Of a stretch of 33,215 nucleotides of DNA, positions 1 to 8,453 are shown piece after piece. The position numbers were made by a program, and so were the translations under genes. The notes below the pieces were generated by a model. It worked only from the letters and a program-made list of their open reading frames with translations. It was not told the origin of the DNA and searched no databases. The stretch is from assembly GCA_019247455.1 (NCBI GenBank), contig JAFAOW010000227.1, positions 1 to 33,215 of the forward strand, given 5' to 3'. This stretch comes from Acidobacteriota bacterium. Its GTDB lineage: Bacteria > Acidobacteriota > Blastocatellia > Pyrinomonadales > Pyrinomonadaceae. The stretch's first letter is position 1. Every line of letters starts with the position of its first letter.

Positions 1-66
1 CTCGTTTTGGGCAAAGCTGATCGTAAAGGCAAAAAGGGCGATGATTCCTGCGGCAAAAAGCTTCAT
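1..66 (-). CDS. N-terminal fragment of a secreted protein (truncated by window edge)
   Basis: Reverse strand from ATG at 66 reads MKLFAAGIIALFAFTISFAQNE..., a signal-peptide-like N-terminus open to the window edge. Confidence 0.5.
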   Translation of the reverse strand, partial: MKLFAAGIIALFAFTISFAQNE

Positions 67-183
67 TTTAGGACGGTCCCTACCTTGAGAAGACTATCTT
101 TTCAGATGCGAATGGGCAAGGAGAAAGTTGGAGGCGAATTAATTAGACTTAGCCGCCTGTGGTAATCTGAGACTTCAAAAACT

Positions 184-612
184 ATGAGCGACCGATCGAC
201 AGTCTCCGATATTTTTCGCCGTGCTCTTGAGATCCGCCAGACGAATCCGAGCGGCAGCTATGACGATGTAAAAAAGCAGATCGTCTCGGAATATTCGGGG
301 CAGGCATTGCCTGAGACGGCTTACCTGACCATTCCTGAGTACGACAACATCGTCCCGGAGGAAGACTGGACGGCAGGGCTGCCGGTTGTGCTTCGTGGTA
401 TCCAGAATGAAGACTGGAACGACGTCGCGCACGGCATCATCATCAGCCTCGAGCAAGTCGAGAACTATCCCAAACAGTCAGGCCGCGAGGATGATCCAAC
501 CAAAGACTGGCGCAACCGCACCCGTCGAATCGAGGATGCCGAGGACAAGGTCCTTGAAAAGTGGATGCCCGCCGACCTGATGGCCATGGCGAAGCGACAG
601 ACGGGAAACTAG
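184..612 (+). CDS. hypothetical protein, 142 aa
   Basis: Complete ORF in an otherwise empty interval; acidic/charged, no recognised domain. The overlapping antisense ORF 175..456 is less plausible. Confidence 0.6.
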   Translation: MSDRSTVSDIFRRALEIRQTNPSGSYDDVKKQIVSEYSGQALPETAYLTIPEYDNIVPEEDWTAGLPVVLRGIQNEDWNDVAHGIIISLEQVENYPKQSGREDDPTKDWRNRTRRIEDAEDKVLEKWMPADLMAMAKRQTGN

Positions 613-620
613 ATCTTTCC

Positions 621-692
621 CGCAGAGACGCAGAGACGCAGAGACGCAGAGACGCAGAGACGCAGAGACGCAGCGACGCAGCGACGCGGAGA
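621..692. repeat. Octamer tandem repeat, CGCAGAGA x6 followed by CGCAGCGA x2 and CGCGGAGA
   Basis: Read directly: nine consecutive 8-bp units between two convergent stop codons (612 and 698). Confidence 0.95.
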
Positions 693-697
693 AAGCG

Positions 698-1465
698 CTA
701 AACGTTTACGATCAAACCATCCGTCGCCTCCACCACTTCGCACGGCGGGTCGAATTTCATCACTTCTTCGTAAAAATTCACTTCATCCCATTCTGCATAT
801 AGGTGGGTTAGCATCGCGCGGCGAGGATGCGCCTTGCGGATGAGGTGCATCGCCTCGGACAGCTCGAGATGTTTCACGGTCGTTTTGCTGCGGACGTAAG
901 AGCATTCGAGAATGAAGAGGTCGGCATCGTTCCCGAGTGTAGCAAGCGTTTCGAATGGCCCCGTGTCCGAGGAATAAACTACCTTTTGCCCATTCGAGGA
1001 GCGGATGTAGATGGCATGGCTCTCTTCTGTGTGCGGCGTGCTGACCGTAAGCGCCTCGACTCCTGGCAGGATATGGAACGGCTCGACCGAAGGCATGTCG
1101 TAAATACCGATGGGGAAAGGCTGGTTCAGGAGCTGATAGTCATTGACCGCGTTCATCCGCGCGCACCAGGCGTCTAAGCCGACGGGCCCGAAAATTCGAA
1201 GTGGTGCTTCGCGCGTTTTGCATTCTGGCGCGACCTTGAGGGATTGCAGGTAAGGGGCGAGCCCGCCGATATGATCCAGATGAAAGTGCGAGATCCAGAT
1301 CGCATCGACGGCCGACCAATCGATCCCTATCGCGGCCATGCGAAACTGTATCCCCGCCGAGCAGTCGAGCAGCAGATTCCCGTCACCCGTCTCAAGCCAA
1401 TAGCCGGAGCTGGTCCGCCGCGGATGAGGAACGGTAGTTCCAGAGCCTATTACGGTGAGCCGCAT
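698..1465 (-). CDS. MBL-fold metallo-hydrolase (ribonuclease Z-like)
   Basis: 255 aa; HFHLDHIGG metal-binding motif, SSDTGP and late His (LTHLY) consistent with the beta-lactamase/RNase Z superfamily. Confidence 0.85.
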   Translation of the reverse strand: MRLTVIGSGTTVPHPRRTSSGYWLETGDGNLLLDCSAGIQFRMAAIGIDWSAVDAIWISHFHLDHIGGLAPYLQSLKVAPECKTREAPLRIFGPVGLDAWCARMNAVNDYQLLNQPFPIGIYDMPSVEPFHILPGVEALTVSTPHTEESHAIYIRSSNGQKVVYSSDTGPFETLATLGNDADLFILECSYVRSKTTVKHLELSEAMHLIRKAHPRRAMLTHLYAEWDEVNFYEEVMKFDPPCEVVEATDGLIVNV

Positions 1466-1573
1466 AGCCCAATGTTATGTCACGTAGACGCCTTCAGCGA
1501 AACAATACGCCGCGCGGCCCGTATAAACCGGCTGCCTATTGACATCCTCTCGGGGCGGGCATAGATTTAAAGT

Positions 1574-1957
1574 TTGGTCATGCGAAGCCTGTTCAATTGG
1601 ATCATGCGAAAACGAAACCGCCGGCAGCTGCTTGCGGGAGCTTTCGTATTGATCGCAATTGCTGAATTGGGCTCGCACTTCATAATGGACGCGCAGGACG
1701 ACAGCATGCCGGTCGAGATAGGTGTTTGCCGGTTGTCTGACGCACCTTCGAACAAGGCCGATTGTCCCGATCAGCGCCGTCAGCAAAAAGAGACCAAGAA
1801 TCTCATGGACGAGATGACCACGCACATGGTCGTCCTAAATGACCTCACGATGCCGCATTCGGGCATTATGTACCGCACGAACGTGAGCTTTAGCCAAACG
1901 GCCACAGCTCTCACGGGCGAGCCAACCCTTCCTTTTCATCCGCCAAAACAAGGCTAA
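1574..1957 (+). CDS. hypothetical small membrane-anchored or secreted protein upstream of TonB receptor
   Basis: Hydrophobic N-terminal segment (LLAGAFVLIAIAELGSHFIM), His/Met/Cys-containing C-terminal part, ends LPFHPPKQG; same strand as the receptor downstream. Start codon uncertain; antisense ORF 1475..1825 overlaps. Confidence 0.55.
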   Translation: MVMRSLFNWIMRKRNRRQLLAGAFVLIAIAELGSHFIMDAQDDSMPVEIGVCRLSDAPSNKADCPDQRRQQKETKNLMDEMTTHMVVLNDLTMPHSGIMYRTNVSFSQTATALTGEPTLPFHPPKQG

Positions 1958-2100
1958 TCTCAACATGTAGTCGACGTTTGGCCGAGGTTTCTTAGGTGGC
2001 CAAGCATGCTGCTGTTTATCAGCGAAGCCTTATGCGCGTTACCCGCGCCGGGGCATTTCGAGGCAAGGCCGCTCGCGGGCTTTGTTATCGGGTTCAAACA

Positions 2101-4278
2101 ATGAAAAGGATTCTCTCTGTATTATTCATACCTCTTTTACTAGCGCTCGGTGCGCTTGCACAGAATGGAGGCAGGATCTCGGGCACCATTTACCTCGGGT
2201 CCGAGAATACCGTTCTTCACGAGGCCGTTGTGAAGATAATCGAACTTAATCGAACGGCAATTTCGGGAACCGACGGCACTTTTAATTTTCAGAACGTGCC
2301 TCCCGGGCACTACACGCTCATTGCCCATCAGGAGGGCTTTAAAGACGTAACTCAAACGATCGATGTCACCGCGACAGGTCCCGCAGTGTCGGACTTTCAC
2401 ATGCAGGTCGCCGGGCTCAGCGAGCAGGTGACCGTAACCGGCAGCGGCACCGAAGAAGTGCTTTCCCAGTCGATATCTTCTGTGAACGTGATGGATTCTT
2501 CACAGATCACATTGCGGGCGTCAGTAGGACTCGGGGATGTTCTTGACGATCAGGCGGGCGTCGCTAAGCGTTCAGCGGGCGCGGGGAACAGCCGTCCGGT
2601 CATTCGCGGCTTTGACGGAGACCGAGTAAAGGTAGCGGCGGACGGTATCGGCGTGGGTTCTCTCGCGTCGCAATCGGGCGACCACGCGGAACCTGTTGAC
2701 ACGCTCGCTGTCGAACGCATTGAGGTCGTAAAGGGGCCAGCAACGCTTCTTTATGGCAGCAATGCAATAGGCGGCGTCGTGAATGCCATCAGCGGTCATG
2801 ACGAGGGCGCTCACCCAGGCTTCCGCGGGTACTTCTCGGGGATCGGCGGTACCAATGGTGCCCAGGCAGCGGGAAGCGCCGGCCTCGAATTCGGAAAGAA
2901 TAACTGGATGTTGTGGGGCAACACAAGCGCCCAGCGCACGGGTGACTATAAGGCTGGAGGTAACTTCGGCAAGGTGATCAATACGTTCACGCGAAATGTT
3001 ACGGGCCAAACCGGGTTCGGTTACTTTGGCAAAAAAGCGTTTTTCACCACCAATTATAATTTCTATCAGAGTCGCTATGGCATTCCAAAGGATCCTGCCG
3101 ATCCAACGCTGCGCAGCCTCGACATGCATCGTAACGACGTCAAGTTCACCTTTGGACTCAACAACCTTGGTGGATTTATTTCGAGTGCGAAATTCACGGG
3201 TGACATCAGCCGCTATCAGCATCAGGAATTGGAGGACAACGTTGTCGGTACCACATTTACAAACAACGTGAACTCTCTGCGTGCAATGTTCGAGGAGAAA
3301 AAGGCAGGGAATTGGGGCGGTCGATTTGGTTTCGAGACCTATCAGCGCCATTTCAAGACGGTCGGGGCTGAGGTGCTGGTTGACGGCCCGGTCACGCAGA
3401 ACAATTTCTCCGGATTTGGGCTTGAGGAATATACGCATGAGCGAGTCACCCTCCAGTTCGGCGGTCGCATCGAGAGAAACAGCTACAACCCGGCAAACGC
3501 GGCGTTACCCGACCGGTCATTCACGGGAGTATCGGCAGCCATTGGCGGAAAGATAAACCTTTGGAAGGGCGGCCTTTTCGTCGCCAACTTCTCTCATGGC
3601 TACCGAGCACCTGCCCTTGAGGAGCTTTACAATCACGGCCCGCACGATGGAACGCTCTCGTTCGAGGTCGGCAATAACAACCTCAAGCCGGAGACAACAA
3701 ATGGGATCGACCTCTCGCTCCGCGAGCAAAATTCTCGTATAAAGGCCGAGGCAAACTTCTATTACTACGCTTTTAAGAATTTTGTCTTTCTCGCGCCGAC
3801 CGGAGTTATCGATCCGGGAAGCGGGCTTGAGATCGCGAACTATTTGCAGGGCAACAGCCGCTTTACTGGCACGGAGTTAAGCCTGGACGTCACCGCAAAC
3901 AAATACCTGAATGTCATTTCTGGATTTGATTACGTGAATGCACAGCTCTCGACAGGCCAGCCGCTCCCGCGCATTTCACCGGCTCGCGGACACTTTGGAG
4001 TGGACATTCACCCGGGCAGCTTCAGCATCAAGCCGGAAGTGGTCCTCGTTGCTCGTCAGGATCGCGTGTTTACGAACGAAACTCCGACGGACGGATATGC
4101 GACGTTCAATACTTCGGCGACTTATATCCTGAGTCGGAAGCACACGGCCCATATCTTCGCGGTCAATGCCTTCAACCTAAATAATAAGCTGTACTACAAT
4201 CACATCTCTTTCATTAAGGACATCTCGCCCGAGATCGGTCGAGGCGTTCGCTTTACATATACGCTTCGGTTCTTCTAA
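2101..4278 (+). CDS. TonB-dependent receptor, ZnuD-like, with N-terminal carboxypeptidase-regulatory-like domain
   Basis: Signal peptide MKRILSVLFIPLLLALGALAQ; CarboxypepD_reg-like segment; plug motif DHAEPVDTLAVERIEVVKGPATLLYGSNAIGGVVN; ends in aromatic RFTYTLRFF. Start placed at 2101 (signal peptide), not at 1996 as in the ORF track. Confidence 0.88.
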   Translation: MKRILSVLFIPLLLALGALAQNGGRISGTIYLGSENTVLHEAVVKIIELNRTAISGTDGTFNFQNVPPGHYTLIAHQEGFKDVTQTIDVTATGPAVSDFHMQVAGLSEQVTVTGSGTEEVLSQSISSVNVMDSSQITLRASVGLGDVLDDQAGVAKRSAGAGNSRPVIRGFDGDRVKVAADGIGVGSLASQSGDHAEPVDTLAVERIEVVKGPATLLYGSNAIGGVVNAISGHDEGAHPGFRGYFSGIGGTNGAQAAGSAGLEFGKNNWMLWGNTSAQRTGDYKAGGNFGKVINTFTRNVTGQTGFGYFGKKAFFTTNYNFYQSRYGIPKDPADPTLRSLDMHRNDVKFTFGLNNLGGFISSAKFTGDISRYQHQELEDNVVGTTFTNNVNSLRAMFEEKKAGNWGGRFGFETYQRHFKTVGAEVLVDGPVTQNNFSGFGLEEYTHERVTLQFGGRIERNSYNPANAALPDRSFTGVSAAIGGKINLWKGGLFVANFSHGYRAPALEELYNHGPHDGTLSFEVGNNNLKPETTNGIDLSLREQNSRIKAEANFYYYAFKNFVFLAPTGVIDPGSGLEIANYLQGNSRFTGTELSLDVTANKYLNVISGFDYVNAQLSTGQPLPRISPARGHFGVDIHPGSFSIKPEVVLVARQDRVFTNETPTDGYATFNTSATYILSRKHTAHIFAVNAFNLNNKLYYNHISFIKDISPEIGRGVRFTYTLRFF

Positions 4279-4333
4279 TGGGCCGGCCAGATACGGAGAG
4301 AACGGGATCGACCAGCAACACCGTTCTACCCTT

Positions 4334-4369
4334 AAACCACCCGCAGTCACGCGGGTGGTTTTATTTTTT
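4334..4369 (+). terminator. Rho-independent terminator after TonB receptor
   Basis: Perfect 11-bp stem AAACCACCCGC / GCGGGTGGTTT with 6-nt loop AGTCAC followed by TATTTTTT. Confidence 0.9.
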
Positions 4370-4446
4370 GGCCGGTACGACAACGCCAAGAATGATGGGC
4401 CTTGCTGGCATGCGTAATCTGTATGCGAAGGACTAGAATCTAGTGG

Positions 4447-5334
4447 ATGGGTCACGGGCACGACCATTCGCCGTCGAGCTATGGGGCGGCGTTCGCCGTT
4501 GGGATAACCCTCAACCTTGCTTTCGTCGTTGTTGAGGTTGTGTACGGGCGGCTGTCGCATTCGCTTGCGCTAATCGCGGATGCGGGCCACAACTTTACCG
4601 ATGTTTTTGGACTGGGGCTGGCGTGGGGAGCAACCTTACTCTCGAGAAAACGCGCGACCGCCGACAGGACCTACGGATTTCGGCGTTCGTCGATCCTTGC
4701 TGCACTGATAAATGCTGTAGTTCTACTCATCGGCGTAGGAGCGATCGGCTGGGAAGCCATCACACGCCTAAGTGATCCCCAGCCTGTCGCGGAAACAACC
4801 GTAATGTGGGTCGCCGGAGTCGGCATCCTTATCAACGGCGGCACCGCCTTGCTTTTTATGCCGGGCGGTAACAAGGACCTCAACATTCGCGGAGCGTTCG
4901 TCCATCTTGCATCCGATGCCCTGATCGCTGCGGGCGTCGTCCTTGCGGCGTTCGCCATGTTAAAGACCGGTCTTCTCTGGATCGACCCCGCGGCCAGCCT
5001 GATCATCGTTGCTCTCGTCACTTATGGTACCTGGGGCCTGCTTCGCGATTCGATAAATCTTGCACTCGACAAGGTGCCTCAGGGCATTGACATTGAGGAG
5101 GTGAAGCGATACTTGGCCTCGCTGCCCACATGTACAGACGTTCACGACCTACACGTATGGGGAACGAGCACCACCGAGGCGGCCCTTACCGCTCATATCG
5201 TACTTGAGGAGTGCGACGACTCGCTCCTTGCTAACGTCGCAAAAGAATTGCACGACCGTTTCGGGATAGAGCACACGACGCTGCAGGTCGAATCGGGTGA
5301 TCCTGCGTATCCATGTACTTGTCAGTTCTCGTGA
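4447..5334 (+). CDS. Cation diffusion facilitator (CDF) family transporter
   Basis: His-rich N-terminus MGHGHDH; ALIADAGHNFTDVFGLGLAWGA metal-site motif typical of the CzcD/ZitB-type family; several TM segments. Confidence 0.92.
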   Translation: MGHGHDHSPSSYGAAFAVGITLNLAFVVVEVVYGRLSHSLALIADAGHNFTDVFGLGLAWGATLLSRKRATADRTYGFRRSSILAALINAVVLLIGVGAIGWEAITRLSDPQPVAETTVMWVAGVGILINGGTALLFMPGGNKDLNIRGAFVHLASDALIAAGVVLAAFAMLKTGLLWIDPAASLIIVALVTYGTWGLLRDSINLALDKVPQGIDIEEVKRYLASLPTCTDVHDLHVWGTSTTEAALTAHIVLEECDDSLLANVAKELHDRFGIEHTTLQVESGDPAYPCTCQFS

Positions 5335-5372
5335 CGCTTTCCCGGGCGAACCGTGTGGTAGATTAATTCCTT

Positions 5373-6107
5373 ATGAGTCAGGTTGATGTTCTCGCCATCT
5401 TCGCGCATCCCGACGACGTCGAATTGACGGTCGGCGGCACTCTGTTGAAGCTAAAGCATCTTGGCTATCGAACCGGGGCGCTCGACGTTACGCGAGGCGA
5501 GATGGGGACGCGCGGCTCGGTCGAGGGCAGGGCCGCCGAGGCGCAAATAGCGGCAAGGATCCTGCAGCTTGATATACGCGAGAATCTTGGTCTGGCCGAC
5601 GGTCACGTTTTCGCCGACGATGCGAGCCGGGCCGCTATGGTCCGTGTCTTGAGGCGGCTAAAACCAAAACTGATACTCACACACCAGCAGGAAGACACGC
5701 ACCCTGACCACGACCATATCGCGATGCTGGTCCGTGAGAGCGCAAGACTCGCAAGCATGCGAGGATACGACCCTGAGACCGGGGGCCAAAAGATCCCGGT
5801 CCCGATGGTCGCTCACAACGTGTTCTCTCGCCGGCTGGTACCTTCTTTCATCGTCGACATTTCGGATTTTCTGACGACAAAGATGGAAGCTATCCGCGCT
5901 CACGCCTCGCAATTCTACGATCCGAATTCAAAGGACCCCGAGACCCGCCTTACTGCAAAAGGGTTCCTGGATGAACTGGAAAATCGTTCGCGTCATTTTG
6001 GTTCGATGATCGGGGTTGCCGCGGGCGAGCCTTTCTATGTGCGCGAGGCGCTGAATGTCGATGATCCCGTCGCGCTGCTGACACGCCCGATGAATCTCTA
6101 CTCATAG
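5373..6107 (+). CDS. bshB1: PIG-L family deacetylase, probable bacillithiol biosynthesis deacetylase BshB1
   Basis: FAHPDDVE motif, LDVTRGEMGTRGSVEGRAAEAQIAARIL, HPDHDH motif; pattern characteristic of BshB1. Confidence 0.82.
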   Translation: MSQVDVLAIFAHPDDVELTVGGTLLKLKHLGYRTGALDVTRGEMGTRGSVEGRAAEAQIAARILQLDIRENLGLADGHVFADDASRAAMVRVLRRLKPKLILTHQQEDTHPDHDHIAMLVRESARLASMRGYDPETGGQKIPVPMVAHNVFSRRLVPSFIVDISDFLTTKMEAIRAHASQFYDPNSKDPETRLTAKGFLDELENRSRHFGSMIGVAAGEPFYVREALNVDDPVALLTRPMNLYS

Positions 6108-6108
6108 A

Positions 6109-6924
6109 ATGAGCCAACCGCCCGAAGAAATAGAGCTCGCGAAGAAACGACGGGTCCTCGACCGCCTCGCCGAAAGGCTCGTAAATGCGGAAGAGGAGAT
6201 GACCGATCTTCGTGATGCGCTGGAGCAATTCGAGGCTCGCTACACCATGCAGGTCGGGAGGTTGTACGCGGAGTTCGACGAGATCGAGGCGCTGATCGCG
6301 GAAGAAGAAGTAAAACTCGTTCCTGACGACGAGGAGATAAAGAAAAAGGCCGAGGAGCTGCGCCGGCGGGCCGAGGAATCAGCGGCTAGAGCTGAGGAGG
6401 CGGCCGCACTGGAACCGCATTCGAAGCCGAACGACGAAGCGAAAAAGGCTTATCACGATCTGGCCCGGATAATTCACCCCGATCTCGCCCTCGAATCCGA
6501 CGAAAAAGATAGGCGTCATGCGTTGATGGCAGAGTTGAACGCGGCCTACTCATCCGGCGATCACGCGAAACTCGACAAGCTCGCGGCTGATCTCAAGCAC
6601 AGTCCGGACCTTGTGCCGGGCGACACCGTGGGCGACGAACTGGTGCGTGTGATCCGACAGCTTCATCAAGTCCGAAGACGCCTCCAGGAGCTCGCGCTCG
6701 AAAGGGCCTCGGCCGAGAACTCTGAGCGTTTTGACCTGATGAAAAAGGTCGAAGCCGAGTCGGCTGAGGGGCGCGATCTGCTATGTCAAATGGCTGCCCG
6801 TACAAACGTCCATATCAAGAAGTCCGAAAGGCGGCTTGCAAACCTCCGGGCGGTCAACCAAGCACAGGAAGAATACGTGAAGGAAAAGTACGGGATGGAT
6901 ATAGAGGACTTTCGTCCAAGCTAA
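6109..6924 (+). CDS. Coiled-coil protein with J-domain-like segment
   Basis: Long charged coiled coil; internal AYHDLARIIHPDLALESDEKDRRHALMAELNAAYSSGD containing the HPD tripeptide and following helix of DnaJ domains. Confidence 0.75.
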   Translation: MSQPPEEIELAKKRRVLDRLAERLVNAEEEMTDLRDALEQFEARYTMQVGRLYAEFDEIEALIAEEEVKLVPDDEEIKKKAEELRRRAEESAARAEEAAALEPHSKPNDEAKKAYHDLARIIHPDLALESDEKDRRHALMAELNAAYSSGDHAKLDKLAADLKHSPDLVPGDTVGDELVRVIRQLHQVRRRLQELALERASAENSERFDLMKKVEAESAEGRDLLCQMAARTNVHIKKSERRLANLRAVNQAQEEYVKEKYGMDIEDFRPS

Positions 6925-8378
6925 CGGTGAGAGGAAATGGGCTCCGCGATCATCTTGCCGGCTCCGCCTCTTTCCTTACGGCATACGGCAACGATCTTCC
7001 CGACAACAGTAACTTCATCGTCGGGGAAAAGCATCGGCTCGTGGCCGCCGCCGTCGATGCCGATAATACCGAACTCCGCGTCGTAAAAGCCGCAAACAAC
7101 TTCATTGGTCTTATTAACGGCCAGGGCGACGGGCTGACCTCTTTTAGGGATACCTGGTTCAACCAGGGCAAGCGTGCCATGGCCGACGCCGATCTCCTCA
7201 AGAAACGAATTCTGTACCCAGACTCCACGATACTGCCTGTCATAGGCAAGTGGGTGCGTAAGCACGATCTCCAAACCGCCTGCGGATGTCTCCGGCCTTT
7301 CGCCCTTAGGGCGCGGCGAGAGAAGAGGCTCGAATTCTTTGATCAGTTTACGGGCTGCCGGTTCGCCCGAATGTATACGAGTGATATCGATCGCTTCCGA
7401 TAGCGTGAGCAACGCATCGGCGAAGTTGGCGCATGCCGCAAATATTTTCGCTTTAGTGGCGATCGCCTCGGCTAGATACGCATTATTTTCGCCCTTTCGC
7501 AAGATCTTTATGGCGTGCTCGACTGCTGCGAGAGCACCTTCAGATCGACCCTCTGCGAGAAATATCTGCGCCTTTGTCTCGAGTGTCGACCCTTCACGGA
7601 TCCGATCCTTTAGTTTCTTGTGGCGGGCTAGTGCAGAATCGGCCGCTGCGTGAGCTGCAGCGAAATTCCCAACATTCTTGTAAAGCAACGCGAGATTATT
7701 CTCGACGGCCGAAAAGTATGTCCAGTGACGCGCTAGCCTGAACTGGTCGCGTGCGATCGTCAGATGATGAAGTGCTTTGTCGGGCCTGCCAAGATTCTTG
7801 AACGACAGTCCGAGATTCGAATGAAGGTTCCCGACCAGAAAGGGATCTCCGTTCAAAATAAAGTCGCCCTCGACAAGGCTCGCATATTCCACATTTCGCT
7901 CGTTCCGTTGTTGATTTCCCCGCACCAACATCGAAATTACATGTGAGAAAAGGCGCTCGTCACAGGATGGAGGAAGTTCCCGCGCCAGCGCTTCACCCAG
8001 CCATACCTCCGCCTCGCGATACTCGCCAGTCCGCCAGTAGGTGAGAGCGAGGCCGTTCTCACAAGCCGCAGCCATCTCATGATCGGGTATCGCGAAGGCA
8101 CGCAATCGCGCGTCCATAAGGAGATCGCGGGACCTTTCCTGTGAGCCTGGAATGCTTTCGACGTGACCGGCGTAGCCGATAAGGCAGCCAAACCTTATCA
8201 GCAACGAAGTTGCCAACACGGGCTCGAATTCGTCCACCCGAGGCAGGTAAGCGTCATCCCGCCAGTCGTCGCCGAACTCCGCGAGCGCCTCCGCGTAGCG
8301 TCCTTGCCGCTCCAGCCTTAACAAGCGTCTGAGGAGAGGTTTAGTTTCGCGTTTTGTTCTGAGGATGGGTGCCGTCAT
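6921..8378 (-). CDS. TPR-repeat protein with C-terminal S24/LexA-like (degenerate) domain
   Basis: Multiple TPR-like motifs (e.g. GNLHSNLGLSFKNLGRPDKALHHLTIARDQF); C-terminus NSFLEEIGVGHGTLALVEPGIPKRGQPVALAVNKTNEVVCGFYDAEF...VVGKIVAVCRK resembles the LexA/S24 fold, apparently without the catalytic Lys. Confidence 0.75.
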   Translation of the reverse strand: MTAPILRTKRETKPLLRRLLRLERQGRYAEALAEFGDDWRDDAYLPRVDEFEPVLATSLLIRFGCLIGYAGHVESIPGSQERSRDLLMDARLRAFAIPDHEMAAACENGLALTYWRTGEYREAEVWLGEALARELPPSCDERLFSHVISMLVRGNQQRNERNVEYASLVEGDFILNGDPFLVGNLHSNLGLSFKNLGRPDKALHHLTIARDQFRLARHWTYFSAVENNLALLYKNVGNFAAAHAAADSALARHKKLKDRIREGSTLETKAQIFLAEGRSEGALAAVEHAIKILRKGENNAYLAEAIATKAKIFAACANFADALLTLSEAIDITRIHSGEPAARKLIKEFEPLLSPRPKGERPETSAGGLEIVLTHPLAYDRQYRGVWVQNSFLEEIGVGHGTLALVEPGIPKRGQPVALAVNKTNEVVCGFYDAEFGIIGIDGGGHEPMLFPDDEVTVVGKIVAVCRKERGGAGKMIAEPISSHR

Positions 8379-8411
8379 TTGGAGGCGAAATGGGTGCTGT
8401 TATTATAGGCG
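8365..8411. promoter_or_regulatory. Imperfect 25-bp-period duplication covering TPR gene start and divergent promoter region
   Basis: ATGGGTGCCGTCATTTGGAGGCG (8365-8387) versus ATGGGTGCTGTTATTATAGGCG (8390-8411). Minus strand reads TTGATG-N17-TATAAT with -10 at 8402-8407. Confidence 0.6.
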
Positions 8412-8453
8412 GGATGTTATTGGACATCAAGAAACAACTGGAGAAAAAATACA

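Noticed and set aside
621-692. CRISPR array
   Set aside because: Contiguous 8-bp units with no unique spacers; simple tandem repeat.
1475-1825. 116-aa minus-strand ORF overlapping 1574..1957
   Set aside because: No signal peptide or motif and Cys/Arg-rich shadow-like composition; the plus-strand ORF fits the TM-anchor pattern better, though this is not decisive.
2572-3438. 288-aa antisense ORF inside the TonB receptor
   Set aside because: Shadow of a well-supported receptor ORF; no domain motif or signal for its own expression.
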